Assembly: GCA_900469625.1 (NCBI GenBank) | Contig: UBXV01000015.1 | Location: forward strand, 83,221 to 147,220 | DNA from: Hyphomicrobiales bacterium | Lineage (GTDB): Bacteria; Pseudomonadota; Alphaproteobacteria; Rhizobiales; Rhizobiaceae | Length of the DNA stretch: 64,000 bases | Direction: 5' to 3' | Part shown: piece by piece, positions 54,809-64,000 of the stretch | Position numbering within the stretch: position 1 is the first letter of the stretch | Layout: the number at the start of each line of letters is the position of its first letter | Position numbers and translations under genes: made by a program | Notes under the pieces: generated by a model | Databases searched by the model: none | Seen by the model: the letters and a program-made list of their open reading frames with translations, nothing else | Told to the model about the DNA's origin: nothing

Positions 54809-56251
54809 ATGCGCATTGCCGTCGGCGGTATCCACACGGAATGCAGCACCTATTCGCCGGTGCTGATGGCAGCTGAGGATTTCCGTGTCCTGCGCGGCCC
54901 CGATCTGCTTCAGGCTGAATATTTCGATTTCCTTGACGCCGAAGGCATCGAGCATTTGCCGCTGCTGCACGCTCGGGCCGTGCCCGGCGGCCCGGTCTCG
55001 CGGCCGACCTATGATGCATTCAAGGCCGAGTTTATCGAGCGCCTGGAGCAGGCGCTGCCGATCGACGGGCTTTATCTTGCGATGCACGGCGCAATCAAAG
55101 TCGACGGCATGCAGGATGCCGAGGGCGACTGGATCGCAGCTGCAAGAGGTGTCGTTGGACCGGATTGCCCGATCGCCACCAGCTACGACCTGCATGGCAA
55201 TGTCAGCCAGCGCATCATCGACCAGATCGACATCTTCGCCGGCTATCGCACGGCGCCGCACATCGACACGCGCGAAACGATGATCCGCGCCTGGACCATG
55301 CTCGTTTCATCGCTGCGCGGCGGCACCCGGCCAGGCGTCGCCTGGGCGAAGATCCCGGTCCTTTTGCCGGGAGAGTGCACGTCGACCGAGGATGAGCCGG
55401 CAAGGAGTCTCTACCTGCAGCTATCCGATGTCGATGGACGGCCGGGCGTGCTCGATGCCAACCTGATGGTCGGCTATGTCTGGGCGGATGAGCCGCGCGC
55501 CACGGCCTGCGCCGTGATTACCGCAACCGACCGGGCTGCAGCGACGCATGCGGCCGCCGACATCGCGGTGGGATATTGGGCGGAACGCCGCAATTTCCGG
55601 TTTGGTCCGGTGACGGGCGGGCTCGATGCCATGCTCGATATCGCCGAGAAGGCGACGACATCGCCGATCATTCTCGCCGATTCCGGCGACAACCCCACCG
55701 GCGGCGGCGTCGGGGATCGCGCCGACGTGCTGAAGGCGCTGTTGGCGCGCGGCTGGCGCGGCGCGCTCATCGCGGGCATCGCCGATCGCCCGGCGGTTGA
55801 GGCCTGCTTCGCCGCCGGCGTCGGCGAAACACTGATGCTGAAGATCGGCGGCAGCCTCGATCCGGCAAGCCCGGTTGCCGAGATGCTCGTCGACGTCGTG
55901 CGGCTTGATGATCCCGGTCAGGAAAAGGAGCGTCAGGCGGTGGTGCGCGCGGGCGCGATCGATGTCGTGCTTTCGGCGCGGCGTCGGCCCTATCACAACA
56001 TCGAGGATTTTCGTCGACTGCGCCTCGACCCGCAGTCGGTCCGGCTGCTGGTGGTCAAATCCGGTTATCTTTCACCGGAACTTGCGCCGATCGCCAATCC
56101 CAACCTGATGGCTTTGACCGACGGCGTCGTCAACCAGGACATTGCCGGTCTTGCCAGCCTCCACCGCCAGCGCCCGGTCTTTCCCTTCGATCAGGAATTC
56201 GAATACACGCCGGAGGTGAAATTCTCGGCGCGCTGGCCGGAATCGGTGTAA
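54809..56251 (+). CDS. M81-family metallopeptidase (MlrC-like), copy 2
   Basis: The 480-residue protein has the M81 N-terminal domain (RIAVGGIHTECSTYSP, AMHGAIKVDGMQDAEGDW, YDLHGNVSQRI and YRTAPHIDT with metal-ligand histidines) and MlrC C-terminal domain (ADSGDNPTGGGVGDRAD). ACAGGAGC precedes the ATG. Being in one operon with a hexosaminidase suggests a peptide or amide part in the substrate. It is a diverged paralogue of copy 1 in the same locus. Confidence 0.88.
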   Translation: MRIAVGGIHTECSTYSPVLMAAEDFRVLRGPDLLQAEYFDFLDAEGIEHLPLLHARAVPGGPVSRPTYDAFKAEFIERLEQALPIDGLYLAMHGAIKVDGMQDAEGDWIAAARGVVGPDCPIATSYDLHGNVSQRIIDQIDIFAGYRTAPHIDTRETMIRAWTMLVSSLRGGTRPGVAWAKIPVLLPGECTSTEDEPARSLYLQLSDVDGRPGVLDANLMVGYVWADEPRATACAVITATDRAAATHAAADIAVGYWAERRNFRFGPVTGGLDAMLDIAEKATTSPIILADSGDNPTGGGVGDRADVLKALLARGWRGALIAGIADRPAVEACFAAGVGETLMLKIGGSLDPASPVAEMLVDVVRLDDPGQEKERQAVVRAGAIDVVLSARRRPYHNIEDFRRLRLDPQSVRLLVVKSGYLSPELAPIANPNLMALTDGVVNQDIAGLASLHRQRPVFPFDQEFEYTPEVKFSARWPESV

Positions 56252-56337
56252 GCCATCTCACGCAATAAATCGTCGGCGGGTGCCGCCGACGCCAAACTCC
56301 CCTTTTGACATCGCCTCCTTCGCGGACGTGCATCATC

Positions 56338-57555
56338 ATGACATCAACGCTTCTCAGCGCCATGCGCAACCCGGCCATGCGGGTCAGCATGGTGGCAATC
56401 TTCCTGTTCGGCTTTGCGGGCGCTGCGACCTCGCCCTATCAGTCGGTCGTCGGCATCAACGAACTGGGCCTCAGCGACGCCGTCTACTCGCTGCTGATCC
56501 TCCTCGCTTCGACCGTCAACGTCATTGTCAGTGTCTCGATCGGCATTCTGGCGGATCGGGTCGGTAATTACCGGCTGCTGATGTCGACAGCGATCCTGTT
56601 CGGCGTCATCGGTTACGGCGTCGTCTACGTGCTGCCGTACCAGACGAGCTTCGTCATCAGCGTCCTGGTGTTCATGCCGATCTACGGTGCGCTCTACACG
56701 CTGCTCTTTGCCAATGTGCGCAGCATCGCCCGCCGCATGAGCGGGCATGACGCGGCCTCGCTGACGACGGGCGCGCGCGCGGCGATATCGGTGTCCTGGG
56801 TTCTCGTGCCAGGCCTTGTGGGCTTCGCGCTGGCGGGCGGCGAAAGCATGCTGCCGGCCTATCTGCTCGCCTGCCTTGGTTGTCTTGCAAATCTGCTGAT
56901 CGTCTATTTTCGCTTGCCCAACGAAGGTGGGGCCGACGCATCGCTCGGCGGCCGGCTTTCCTACTGGACGTCGTTTCGCGAGATCCTGGCGCCGGGCATT
57001 TTCCTCAGGGTCATTGCCGTTGCGACCATCACGTCGACGCTGCACGTCAACGCCGCGGTGCTGCCCTTGATCATGACCGACGAGATCGGCGGCAGCGTCA
57101 CGGATATCGGCATCATCGTCGGTATCGTCGCCTTCCTCGAAGTCGTCTTCATCTTCGTCTGGGCGCGCATCCAGTCGAGCCTGGTTCCGTTCAAGGCGCT
57201 GGCGCTGGGGACGGCCATCTACATCGGATACATGGTGCTGCTCGGCTTTTCGACGGCCACCTGGCAGATCTACGCCCTGACTTTGATCAGCGCTTTTGGT
57301 GCGGCAGCGTTGATCACCATCCCGATCAGCTATCTTCAGGAACTGATCGCGGATCGGCCGGGCCTGGGTAGCTCGTTGCTCGCAGTCAACCTGTTCTTAA
57401 GTGGCGGGCTTTGCGCCGGGCTTTTTGCTCTTGGCACGCGGATCAGCGACTATTCCGGAACGGCGCTGCTCGGCGGTGTCGGGGGATTTGCCGGCCTGGT
57501 GCTGCTGCTGGTGCTTGACGGAGATAGAAAGGGCGGCCGTATCGTCGGCCGCTGA
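56338..57555 (+). CDS. MFS transporter (SetA-like sugar efflux group)
   Basis: The 405-residue membrane protein has about 12 spans and the MFS motif ILADRVGNYR between helices 2 and 3. It resembles SetA-type sugar transporters in size and loop pattern. I start at 56338; in-frame ATG 56305 lacks support. It follows the M81 gene by 86 bases and may import or export a sugar or peptide product of this locus. Direction cannot be read from sequence. Confidence 0.85.
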   Translation: MTSTLLSAMRNPAMRVSMVAIFLFGFAGAATSPYQSVVGINELGLSDAVYSLLILLASTVNVIVSVSIGILADRVGNYRLLMSTAILFGVIGYGVVYVLPYQTSFVISVLVFMPIYGALYTLLFANVRSIARRMSGHDAASLTTGARAAISVSWVLVPGLVGFALAGGESMLPAYLLACLGCLANLLIVYFRLPNEGGADASLGGRLSYWTSFREILAPGIFLRVIAVATITSTLHVNAAVLPLIMTDEIGGSVTDIGIIVGIVAFLEVVFIFVWARIQSSLVPFKALALGTAIYIGYMVLLGFSTATWQIYALTLISAFGAAALITIPISYLQELIADRPGLGSSLLAVNLFLSGGLCAGLFALGTRISDYSGTALLGGVGGFAGLVLLLVLDGDRKGGRIVGR

Positions 57556-57560
57556 CCGGT

Positions 57561-58253
57561 TCACTCAAAGGGCTCGTCGACGTACTTGCACGTCACTGTC
57601 ATCAGATTGTCTGCAAGGCATTTCTTCTTCTGATCGACGAGGATCATGATCCGCGAGATGAAGCGCGAGAAATCGGCTTTGCTGGAGCTGAAGGTGGTGA
57701 TCCCGAATGCGTGCGCCTGGGCCTGCGCCACGCAGGTCGCCAGCTCCAGATCGGGGACATCGCTGTTGGCGACGACGACAGCCCTGTCGAACCGTCCATC
57801 TGCGGTGTAGTTCACCGCAGAAGCACAATTTCCGGCGCCGGTTGCGGCGGTATCGTTCAGCAGCCTCGTGTAGTAGGGGTCGAAATTGAAACTATCAATT
57901 TTTCCGTGGTCGATCTGACCACTACGGATCGCGCCGTCTCGGAAAATCACCCCAATCGTGTTCTGGCCGAGGCCCGGTTGCGTCCTGACTTCAATTCCTG
58001 CGGCAAGGGCGAGCATTTGAACTGTTGACAGGACCACATCCCGCTTCTTGGTTTCGCCCTGGCTCATTCCCACGCCGAGATATTCGGGCAAGGCCGTGAA
58101 CTGCCGCTCACCGTTGCGAACGGGGCCGAGGAAACTTGTGTTTTGCGCTTGCGATGGCGAAGCGACAAGGACGCTCGCGAGCAGCCCTGCGGTAAGGGCG
58201 AAGTGCCTAATAGTTCTTCTCTTGCTTTCACCCTCAGACATAAATTTTCTCAT
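57561..58253 (-). CDS. Exported hypothetical protein (possibly DUF2927-like)
   Basis: The 230-residue protein has a signal peptide (about residues 15-36, ending SQAQ), a GVIFRDGAIRSG segment, and a cysteine-bearing NCASAVNYTADGRFDRAVVV stretch followed by a helix and SRIMILVD. The arrangement faintly resembles DUF2927 proteins, but I cannot confirm this. An ATG at 58241 is an alternative start. It converges on the MFS gene with five bases between stops. Function unknown. Confidence 0.65.
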   Translation of the reverse strand: MRKFMSEGESKRRTIRHFALTAGLLASVLVASPSQAQNTSFLGPVRNGERQFTALPEYLGVGMSQGETKKRDVVLSTVQMLALAAGIEVRTQPGLGQNTIGVIFRDGAIRSGQIDHGKIDSFNFDPYYTRLLNDTAATGAGNCASAVNYTADGRFDRAVVVANSDVPDLELATCVAQAQAHAFGITTFSSSKADFSRFISRIMILVDQKKKCLADNLMTVTCKYVDEPFE

Positions 58254-58411
58254 GAAAAATCGGCGTTAGCGTCCGAAGAAAAGAGAACTCCGCAATGCGG
58301 CCGGCAATGCGACATTTTCTCTTCCTGTGTCGTATTGCCACTAACAGTTGCTGGTTTTCAAGGCAAGGAAGACCGTCGACATCCACCTTCGCGCATGTCC
58401 GTTCAAAAGCG

Positions 58412-58437
58412 ATTGGGGCGCCTTTCGGCGCCCCAAT
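58412..58437 (-). terminator. Rho-independent-like terminator of the hut operon
   Basis: ATTGGGGCGCC-TTTC-GGCGCCCCAAT is a perfect 11-base stem seven bases past the hutU stop on the minus strand, followed by CGCTTTTGAA. The T run is short but the stem is strong. Confidence 0.7.
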
Positions 58438-58444
58438 GAAAATC

Positions 58445-60120
<1,676 letters not shown>

Positions 60121-60124
<4 letters not shown>

Positions 60125-60939
60125 GCCTCGCTCCCTGTCAGCGTTTTAAGGTCGAATGCGGTGGTCTCGATGCGTTGAAGAATGGCCCGAAGCGGTACAC
60201 GCAGGCGTTCTGCCTTGCTGGCGTCAAGGCTAAAAGGTGGCTCTTCGGCAGCAAGGTGGGTCGATTGTGCCAGTTCCATCTGGATGGCGTGCACGCCGGT
60301 TTCCGGTCGGCCGTAATGGCGCGTCGTCCAGCCGCCCTTGAAGCGGCCGTTGAGAATGCTGGTGTAACCCTCTGCCGAAGCGGCAATATCGACGGCGGCC
60401 TTTTCGATTTCGGGCGCGCAGGTGCGGCCCATATCCGTGCCGATGTTCAGGTCCGGCAGCTTGCCATCGAACAGGAACGGGATATGCGAGCGGATCGAAT
60501 GGCAATCATAGACGATGGCAATGCCGTGGATCGCCTTCACCCTGTTGATCTCGGCCAGAAATGCGGCGTGATATGGCGCGTGGAACTGGCGCAACCGCTC
60601 GGCAGTGTCGGCCTCCGTCGGCGCCTCGCCATCCTTCCAGATCGGCAAACCGTCGAAATCGGTTTCAGGGATCAGGCCGGTGGTGTTCTGCCCGGGATAG
60701 AGGCTGACGTTCTCCGGGTCGCGATTGGCGTCGATGACATAGCGGTGGAAGGTGGCGCGCACGACGGTAACGTCAGTCAACAGGCCTTCGTAGAGCTTGT
60801 GGATGTGCCAGTCGGTATCGGCCAGCAGGCGGCCGGTGTCGTTGAGCCGATCCCAGATCGCGGCCGGCACGTCCGTGCCGGTGTGCGGAAAGCCCAGGAT
60901 GACCGGCGAGGTGCCCCGGCGGACTTCGAAGACGCTCAT
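60121..60939 (-). CDS. hutG: N-formylglutamate deformylase
   Basis: The 272-residue protein is the deformylase-type HutG (N-formylglutamate amidohydrolase family), with [49 protein letters not shown] and [16 protein letters not shown]. It releases formate and glutamate from N-formylglutamate. This type needs HutF (formiminoglutamate deiminase), which is not in the window. It starts one base before the hutH stop ends. Confidence 0.95.
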
Positions 60940-60940
60940 C

Positions 60941-62476
60941 TCAGGCTCCGAGTTTGGGCAGAATGCCGGCGGAAATTGCGGCGTTCAGCGTACCGGAGGC
61001 CACCAGTTCGCCGGCGGCCTGCAGGTCGTCCGCCAGGTAGCGGTCTTCCTCGATCGTGGCGGAGACGGCGCGCAGGGATGCTGCCGCCTTCTGCAACTCG
61101 GGGCTTGTGGCCAGCGGCGCGCGGAATTCGACGCCCTGCACGGCCGTCAGCGCTTCGATGCCGATGATCGAGAACAGATTGTCGGTCATCTGCAGCAGGC
61201 GGCGGGCGCCATGGCAGGCCATCGATACGTGGTCTTCCTGATTGGCCGAGGTCGGCGTCGAGTCGACAGAGGCCGGGTGCGACAGCTGCTTGTTTTCCGA
61301 CATCAGCGCGGCCGACGTCACTTCCGCGATCATCAGGCCGGAGTTGAGGCCGGGCTTCTTGGCGAGGAAGGCGGGCAGGCCATAGGACAGAGCCGGGTCG
61401 ACAAGAAGGGCGATGCGCCGCTGCGAGATCGCTCCGATCTCGCAGACCGCAAGGGCGATCTGGTCGGCGGCAAAGGCGACCGGTTCCGCATGGAAGTTGC
61501 CGCCGGAGACGACGGAGTTGTCAGAAAGCACCAGCGGGTTGTCGGTGACCGCATTGGCCTCGATTTCGAGCACGCGCGCAACCGAGCGCAACAGGTCGAG
61601 GCAGGCGCCGTCGACCTGCGGCTGGCAGCGGATGCAATAGGGATCCTGCACCCGTTCGTCGCCCTCGATGTGGCTCTCGCGAATGGCCGAGCCGGAAAGA
61701 AGCGCGCGAAGGGCGGCCGCCGTATCGATCTGGCCCTGATGGCCGCGCAGCGTGTGGATGTCGGGATGGAAGGGGGCGGAGGAGCCCATGGCCGCATCGG
61801 TCGACATCGCGCCGGTAATGAGTGCCGCCTGGGCGGCGCGGTGGGCACGGAAGAGGCCGGCGAGCGCCAGTGCGGTGGAGGTCTGCGTGCCGTTGATCAA
61901 CGCCAGGCCTTCCTTGGCCGCCAGCACGACCGGGGTCAGCCCGGCCTTGGCGAGTGCCTCGGCGCCGGACATCCGTGCGCCTGCGAAGAATGCCTCGCCG
62001 TGTCCCATCATGACGGCCGCCATGTGTGCGAGCGGCGCGAGGTCGCCGGATGCGCCGACCGAGCCCTTTTCCGGGATGACCGGGATGACGCCCTTGTCGA
62101 GCATCGCCTCGATCAGGCGCACGAGTTCGAGCCGCACGCCGGAGGCGCCGCGCCCGAGCGAGACGAGCTTCAGCGACAGGATCAGGCGGACAATGTTTTC
62201 AGCGAGCGGCAGTCCGACGCCGCAGCAATGCGACAGGATCAGGTTGCGCTGGAGGGTGGCGACATCGGCGCTGTCGATCTTGATCGAGGCCAGTTTGCCG
62301 AAGCCGGTGTTGATGCCGTAGACAGGCGCGTTGCCGGCGACGATCTCGGCGATACGCTTTGCCGCCTTCTCGATGCCGGCATCGAAGGAGGGATCGAGGC
62401 GGGCCGGCTCACCGGTCCAGTAGATGGTCTCGAGATCCTGAAGCGGAACAGAGCCCGGATGCAGCGTGATGGTCAT
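60941..62476 (-). CDS. hutH: Histidine ammonia-lyase
   Basis: The 511-residue enzyme removes ammonia from histidine to give urocanate. The electrophilic MIO group forms from Ala142-Ser143-Gly144 in [23 protein letters not shown] at about residue 53 and [14 protein letters not shown] match the family. The ATG at 62476 overlaps the hutI stop in ATGA; a longer frame from 62662 runs through hutI and is rejected. Confidence 0.97.
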   Translation of the reverse strand: MTITLHPGSVPLQDLETIYWTGEPARLDPSFDAGIEKAAKRIAEIVAGNAPVYGINTGFGKLASIKIDSADVATLQRNLILSHCCGVGLPLAENIVRLILSLKLVSLGRGASGVRLELVRLIEAMLDKGVIPVIPEKGSVGASGDLAPLAHMAAVMMGHGEAFFAGARMSGAEALAKAGLTPVVLAAKEGLALINGTQTSTALALAGLFRAHRAAQAALITGAMSTDAAMGSSAPFHPDIHTLRGHQGQIDTAAALRALLSGSAIRESHIEGDERVQDPYCIRCQPQVDGACLDLLRSVARVLEIEANAVTDNPLVLSDNSVVSGGNFHAEPVAFAADQIALAVCEIGAISQRRIALLVDPALSYGLPAFLAKKPGLNSGLMIAEVTSAALMSENKQLSHPASVDSTPTSANQEDHVSMACHGARRLLQMTDNLFSIIGIEALTAVQGVEFRAPLATSPELQKAAASLRAVSATIEEDRYLADDLQAAGELVASGTLNAAISAGILPKLGA

Positions 62477-63717
62477 GGACCGGTCCTTTCGCCCCTGAAG
62501 ATGTGGGAATGAAGTGGGTTGAAGCCGATGCGGTAGACGAGTTCGGCCGGGTCTTCGATGTTCCAGAGTGCCAGATCGGCGGACTTGCCGATTTCGATCG
62601 TGCCGGTCTCTGCGAGCAGCCCGAGCGCGCGTGCTGCCTCGCGGGTGACGCCGCCAAGGCATTCGGCAACCGTCAGCCGGAAGAAGGTCGCCGACATGTT
62701 CATGGTGAGGAGCAGCGACGTCAGCGGCGAGGTGCCGGGATTGCAGTCGGTCGCGATCGCAACATGTGCGCCGGCGGCGCGCAGCGCCTCGACCGGCGGC
62801 AACTGCTTTTCGCGAAGCGCGTAGAAGGCGCCCGGCAGCAGCACGGCAACGGTGCCCGATCTTGCCAAGGCGTCCGCGCCCTCGGCATCCAGATATTCGA
62901 GATGGTCGGCGGACAACGCGCCATAGGCGGCGGCGAGCTTGGCGCCACCGAGATTGGAAAGCTGTTCGGCGTGAAGCTTCACTGGAAGCCCGAGAGACTT
63001 GGCGCGATCGAAGACGCGGGCGATCTCGGCGGTCGAAAAGGCGATGCCCTCGCAGAAGCCGTCGACGGCATCGACCAGCCCCTCGGCGTGAGCGGCATCA
63101 AGACCCGGGAGCACAACTTCGGAAATGTAGTCGTCGTTGCGGCCCTTGTAGTCGGCGGGGGTGGCGTGGGCTGCCAGATAGCTGGTGACGATGCGGACGG
63201 CACGCTTTTCGCCGAGCTTGCGCGCGGCACGCAGCATGTTGAGTTCGGCCTCGATATTGAGGCCGTAGCCGGACTTGATTTCGACGGTCGAAACGCCTTC
63301 GGCAAGCAGGGTGTCAAGCCGAGGCAGCGCGCTTTCGACCAGCGCATCGACCGTAAGGGCGTTGGTTGCCTTGACCGAGGAGACGATGCCGCCGCCGGCG
63401 CGGGCGATTTCCTCGTAGGATGCGCCTTCAAGCCGCATCTGGAATTCGCGGGCGCGGTTGCCACCATGGACGATGTGCGTGTGGCAGTCGATGAAGGCTG
63501 GCGTCATCACCCGTCCGCCGCAATCGGTGCCTTCCAGCGTGCGGGCGAGATCGGAGGGAAGGTTGCTTTCGGCGCCGGCAAAGGCGATGCGTCCATCGAC
63601 GACGGCGACTGCCGCCTTTTCGACCAGGCCGAGATTGTCCTCACCGGCGCGCAGGGTCATCAGGCGCAGGTTGCGCCAGATGCCGGACGCCGTTGCGGTG
63701 GTCGAAAATTGACTCAT
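62473..63717 (-). CDS. hutI: Imidazolonepropionase
   Basis: The 414-residue amidohydrolase opens imidazolonepropionate to formiminoglutamate. Metal ligands are visible in [18 protein letters not shown] and [16 protein letters not shown] lies about eight bases before the ATG at 63717; the track-length extension to 63789 has no ribosome site and covers the operator. It is the first gene of the hut operon here. Confidence 0.96.
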   Translation of the reverse strand: MSQFSTTATASGIWRNLRLMTLRAGEDNLGLVEKAAVAVVDGRIAFAGAESNLPSDLARTLEGTDCGGRVMTPAFIDCHTHIVHGGNRAREFQMRLEGASYEEIARAGGGIVSSVKATNALTVDALVESALPRLDTLLAEGVSTVEIKSGYGLNIEAELNMLRAARKLGEKRAVRIVTSYLAAHATPADYKGRNDDYISEVVLPGLDAAHAEGLVDAVDGFCEGIAFSTAEIARVFDRAKSLGLPVKLHAEQLSNLGGAKLAAAYGALSADHLEYLDAEGADALARSGTVAVLLPGAFYALREKQLPPVEALRAAGAHVAIATDCNPGTSPLTSLLLTMNMSATFFRLTVAECLGGVTREAARALGLLAETGTIEIGKSADLALWNIEDPAELVYRIGFNPLHSHIFRGERTGP

Positions 63718-63743
63718 CAGCCGATCCCCCTCTCGTTGATTTA

Positions 63744-63755
63744 ATGTATATACAT
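63744..63755. promoter_or_regulatory. HutC-like operator palindrome
   Basis: ATGTATATACAT is a perfect 12-base palindrome 27 bases before the hutI start. Its core TGTATATACA matches the operator I recall for the HutC repressor (TTGTATATACAA-like). Urocanate-responsive repression is inferred; no hutC gene is in the window. Confidence 0.65.
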
Positions 63756-63853
63756 AATAATGGCCGCCACAAGAGGAAAATTGGCGCAAAGCCGGAAAAG
63801 GGAAGGGGCGGCGCGGCGTGTCGTGGCCTATTGTGTTGCCGCGGACGCAAAAA

Positions 63854-63875
63854 CCCCGGAGCGGGCGCTCCGGGG
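63854..63875 (-). terminator. Rho-independent terminator of the gene at the right edge
   Basis: CCCCGGAGC-GGGC-GCTCCGGGG is a perfect nine-base stem; on the minus strand it is followed by TTTTTGCG. It lies 33 bases past the stop of the partial minus-strand gene. Confidence 0.85.
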
Positions 63876-63908
63876 TCTCTGGTAAATGCCATTTGAGAAG
63901 CGAGGCCG

Positions 63909-64000
63909 TCAGGCCGGAGAGCGAACCGTCATGCGCGATTGCTCCACGAGATCGACGAAGTGACGACCGGCAATTTCCAGGCGGCCGCTGTTGTCGATAA
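63909..64000 (-). CDS. C-terminus of an unidentified protein (partial)
   Basis: A minus-strand frame open from the right edge ends at the TGA at 63909-63911 and encodes about 30 residues including [17 protein letters not shown]. It is followed by a proper terminator, so it is probably a real gene end. I do not recognise the protein; position suggests, but does not show, a hut-related gene such as hutC or hutF. Confidence 0.55.
   Translation of the reverse strand, partial: IDNSGRLEIAGRHFVDLVEQSRMTVRSPA

Noticed and set aside
60797-62512. 571-residue plus-strand open frame
   Set aside because: Antisense to hutH; the hut genes are unmistakable on the minus strand.

Overview
The window looks like a chromosomal or chromid segment of a Rhizobiaceae member (Sinorhizobium/Ensifer-like; a best guess from gene content and protein similarity recalled from memory). 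It is GC-rich, coding-dense and made almost entirely of catabolic operons, each pairing an ABC importer with enzymes and a dedicated regulator. I see no rRNA, tRNA, insertion sequence, phage gene or CRISPR array.

Layout. 1-3835 (-): secreted alpha-2-macroglobulin with an N-terminal PAN domain, cut by the window edge. 3987-14126: a proline/hydroxyproline-peptide region with a GntR/FCD regulator, a proline-racemase-superfamily enzyme with an unusual Ser/Thr catalytic pair, an XRE-cupin regulator, a five-gene Dpp/Opp-type importer and an Xaa-Pro aminopeptidase. Two promoters here share a near-identical palindrome centred on TTGGATCCAA. 14320-20299: DeoR regulator, deoxyribose-phosphate aldolase, a two-domain aldehyde dehydrogenase, a RbsD/FucU mutarotase and a PfkB sugar kinase, which together make a complete deoxyribose route. 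20523-27022: a second peptide importer split into two divergent transcripts (GAF protein, two ATPases and two permeases on -, XRE-cupin regulator and binding protein on +). 27164-28159: OsmC and a cysteine-free carboxymuconolactone-decarboxylase-like protein.

28207-35942: Lrp-type regulator divergent from ornithine cyclodeaminase, CtlX-type hydrolase, dimethylarginine dimethylaminohydrolase, a polar amino-acid ABC importer and an M20 amidohydrolase. The enzymes line up as methylarginine to citrulline to ornithine to proline. 35973-37813 (-): a DUF4126 membrane protein translationally coupled to a flavin disulfide reductase. 38148-42015: a YehZYXW/OsmF-type betaine importer. 42080-42901: a pirin-like cupin protein.

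43134-57555: the least understood block. It holds a Gfo/Idh/MocA dehydrogenase, a complete carbohydrate ABC importer, two different M81 (MlrC-like) metallopeptidases, an NTF2-like protein, RidA, an RpiR/SIS regulator, an SDR, a cytoplasmic GH20 hexosaminidase and an MFS carrier. This suggests uptake and breakdown of an amino-sugar-peptide conjugate not described to my knowledge. 57561-58253 (-): exported hypothetical protein. 58445-63717 (-): hutI-hutH-hutG-hutU histidine degradation operon behind a HutC-like palindrome. The last 92 bases hold the C-terminus of an unidentified gene.

Recurring themes: binding-protein genes followed by strong hairpins before the next transporter gene (8415, 27027/27069, 39077), tight ATGA or TGATG overlaps within operons, and palindromic operators next to most regulators. 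All calls rest on reading the sequence; no database search was run.
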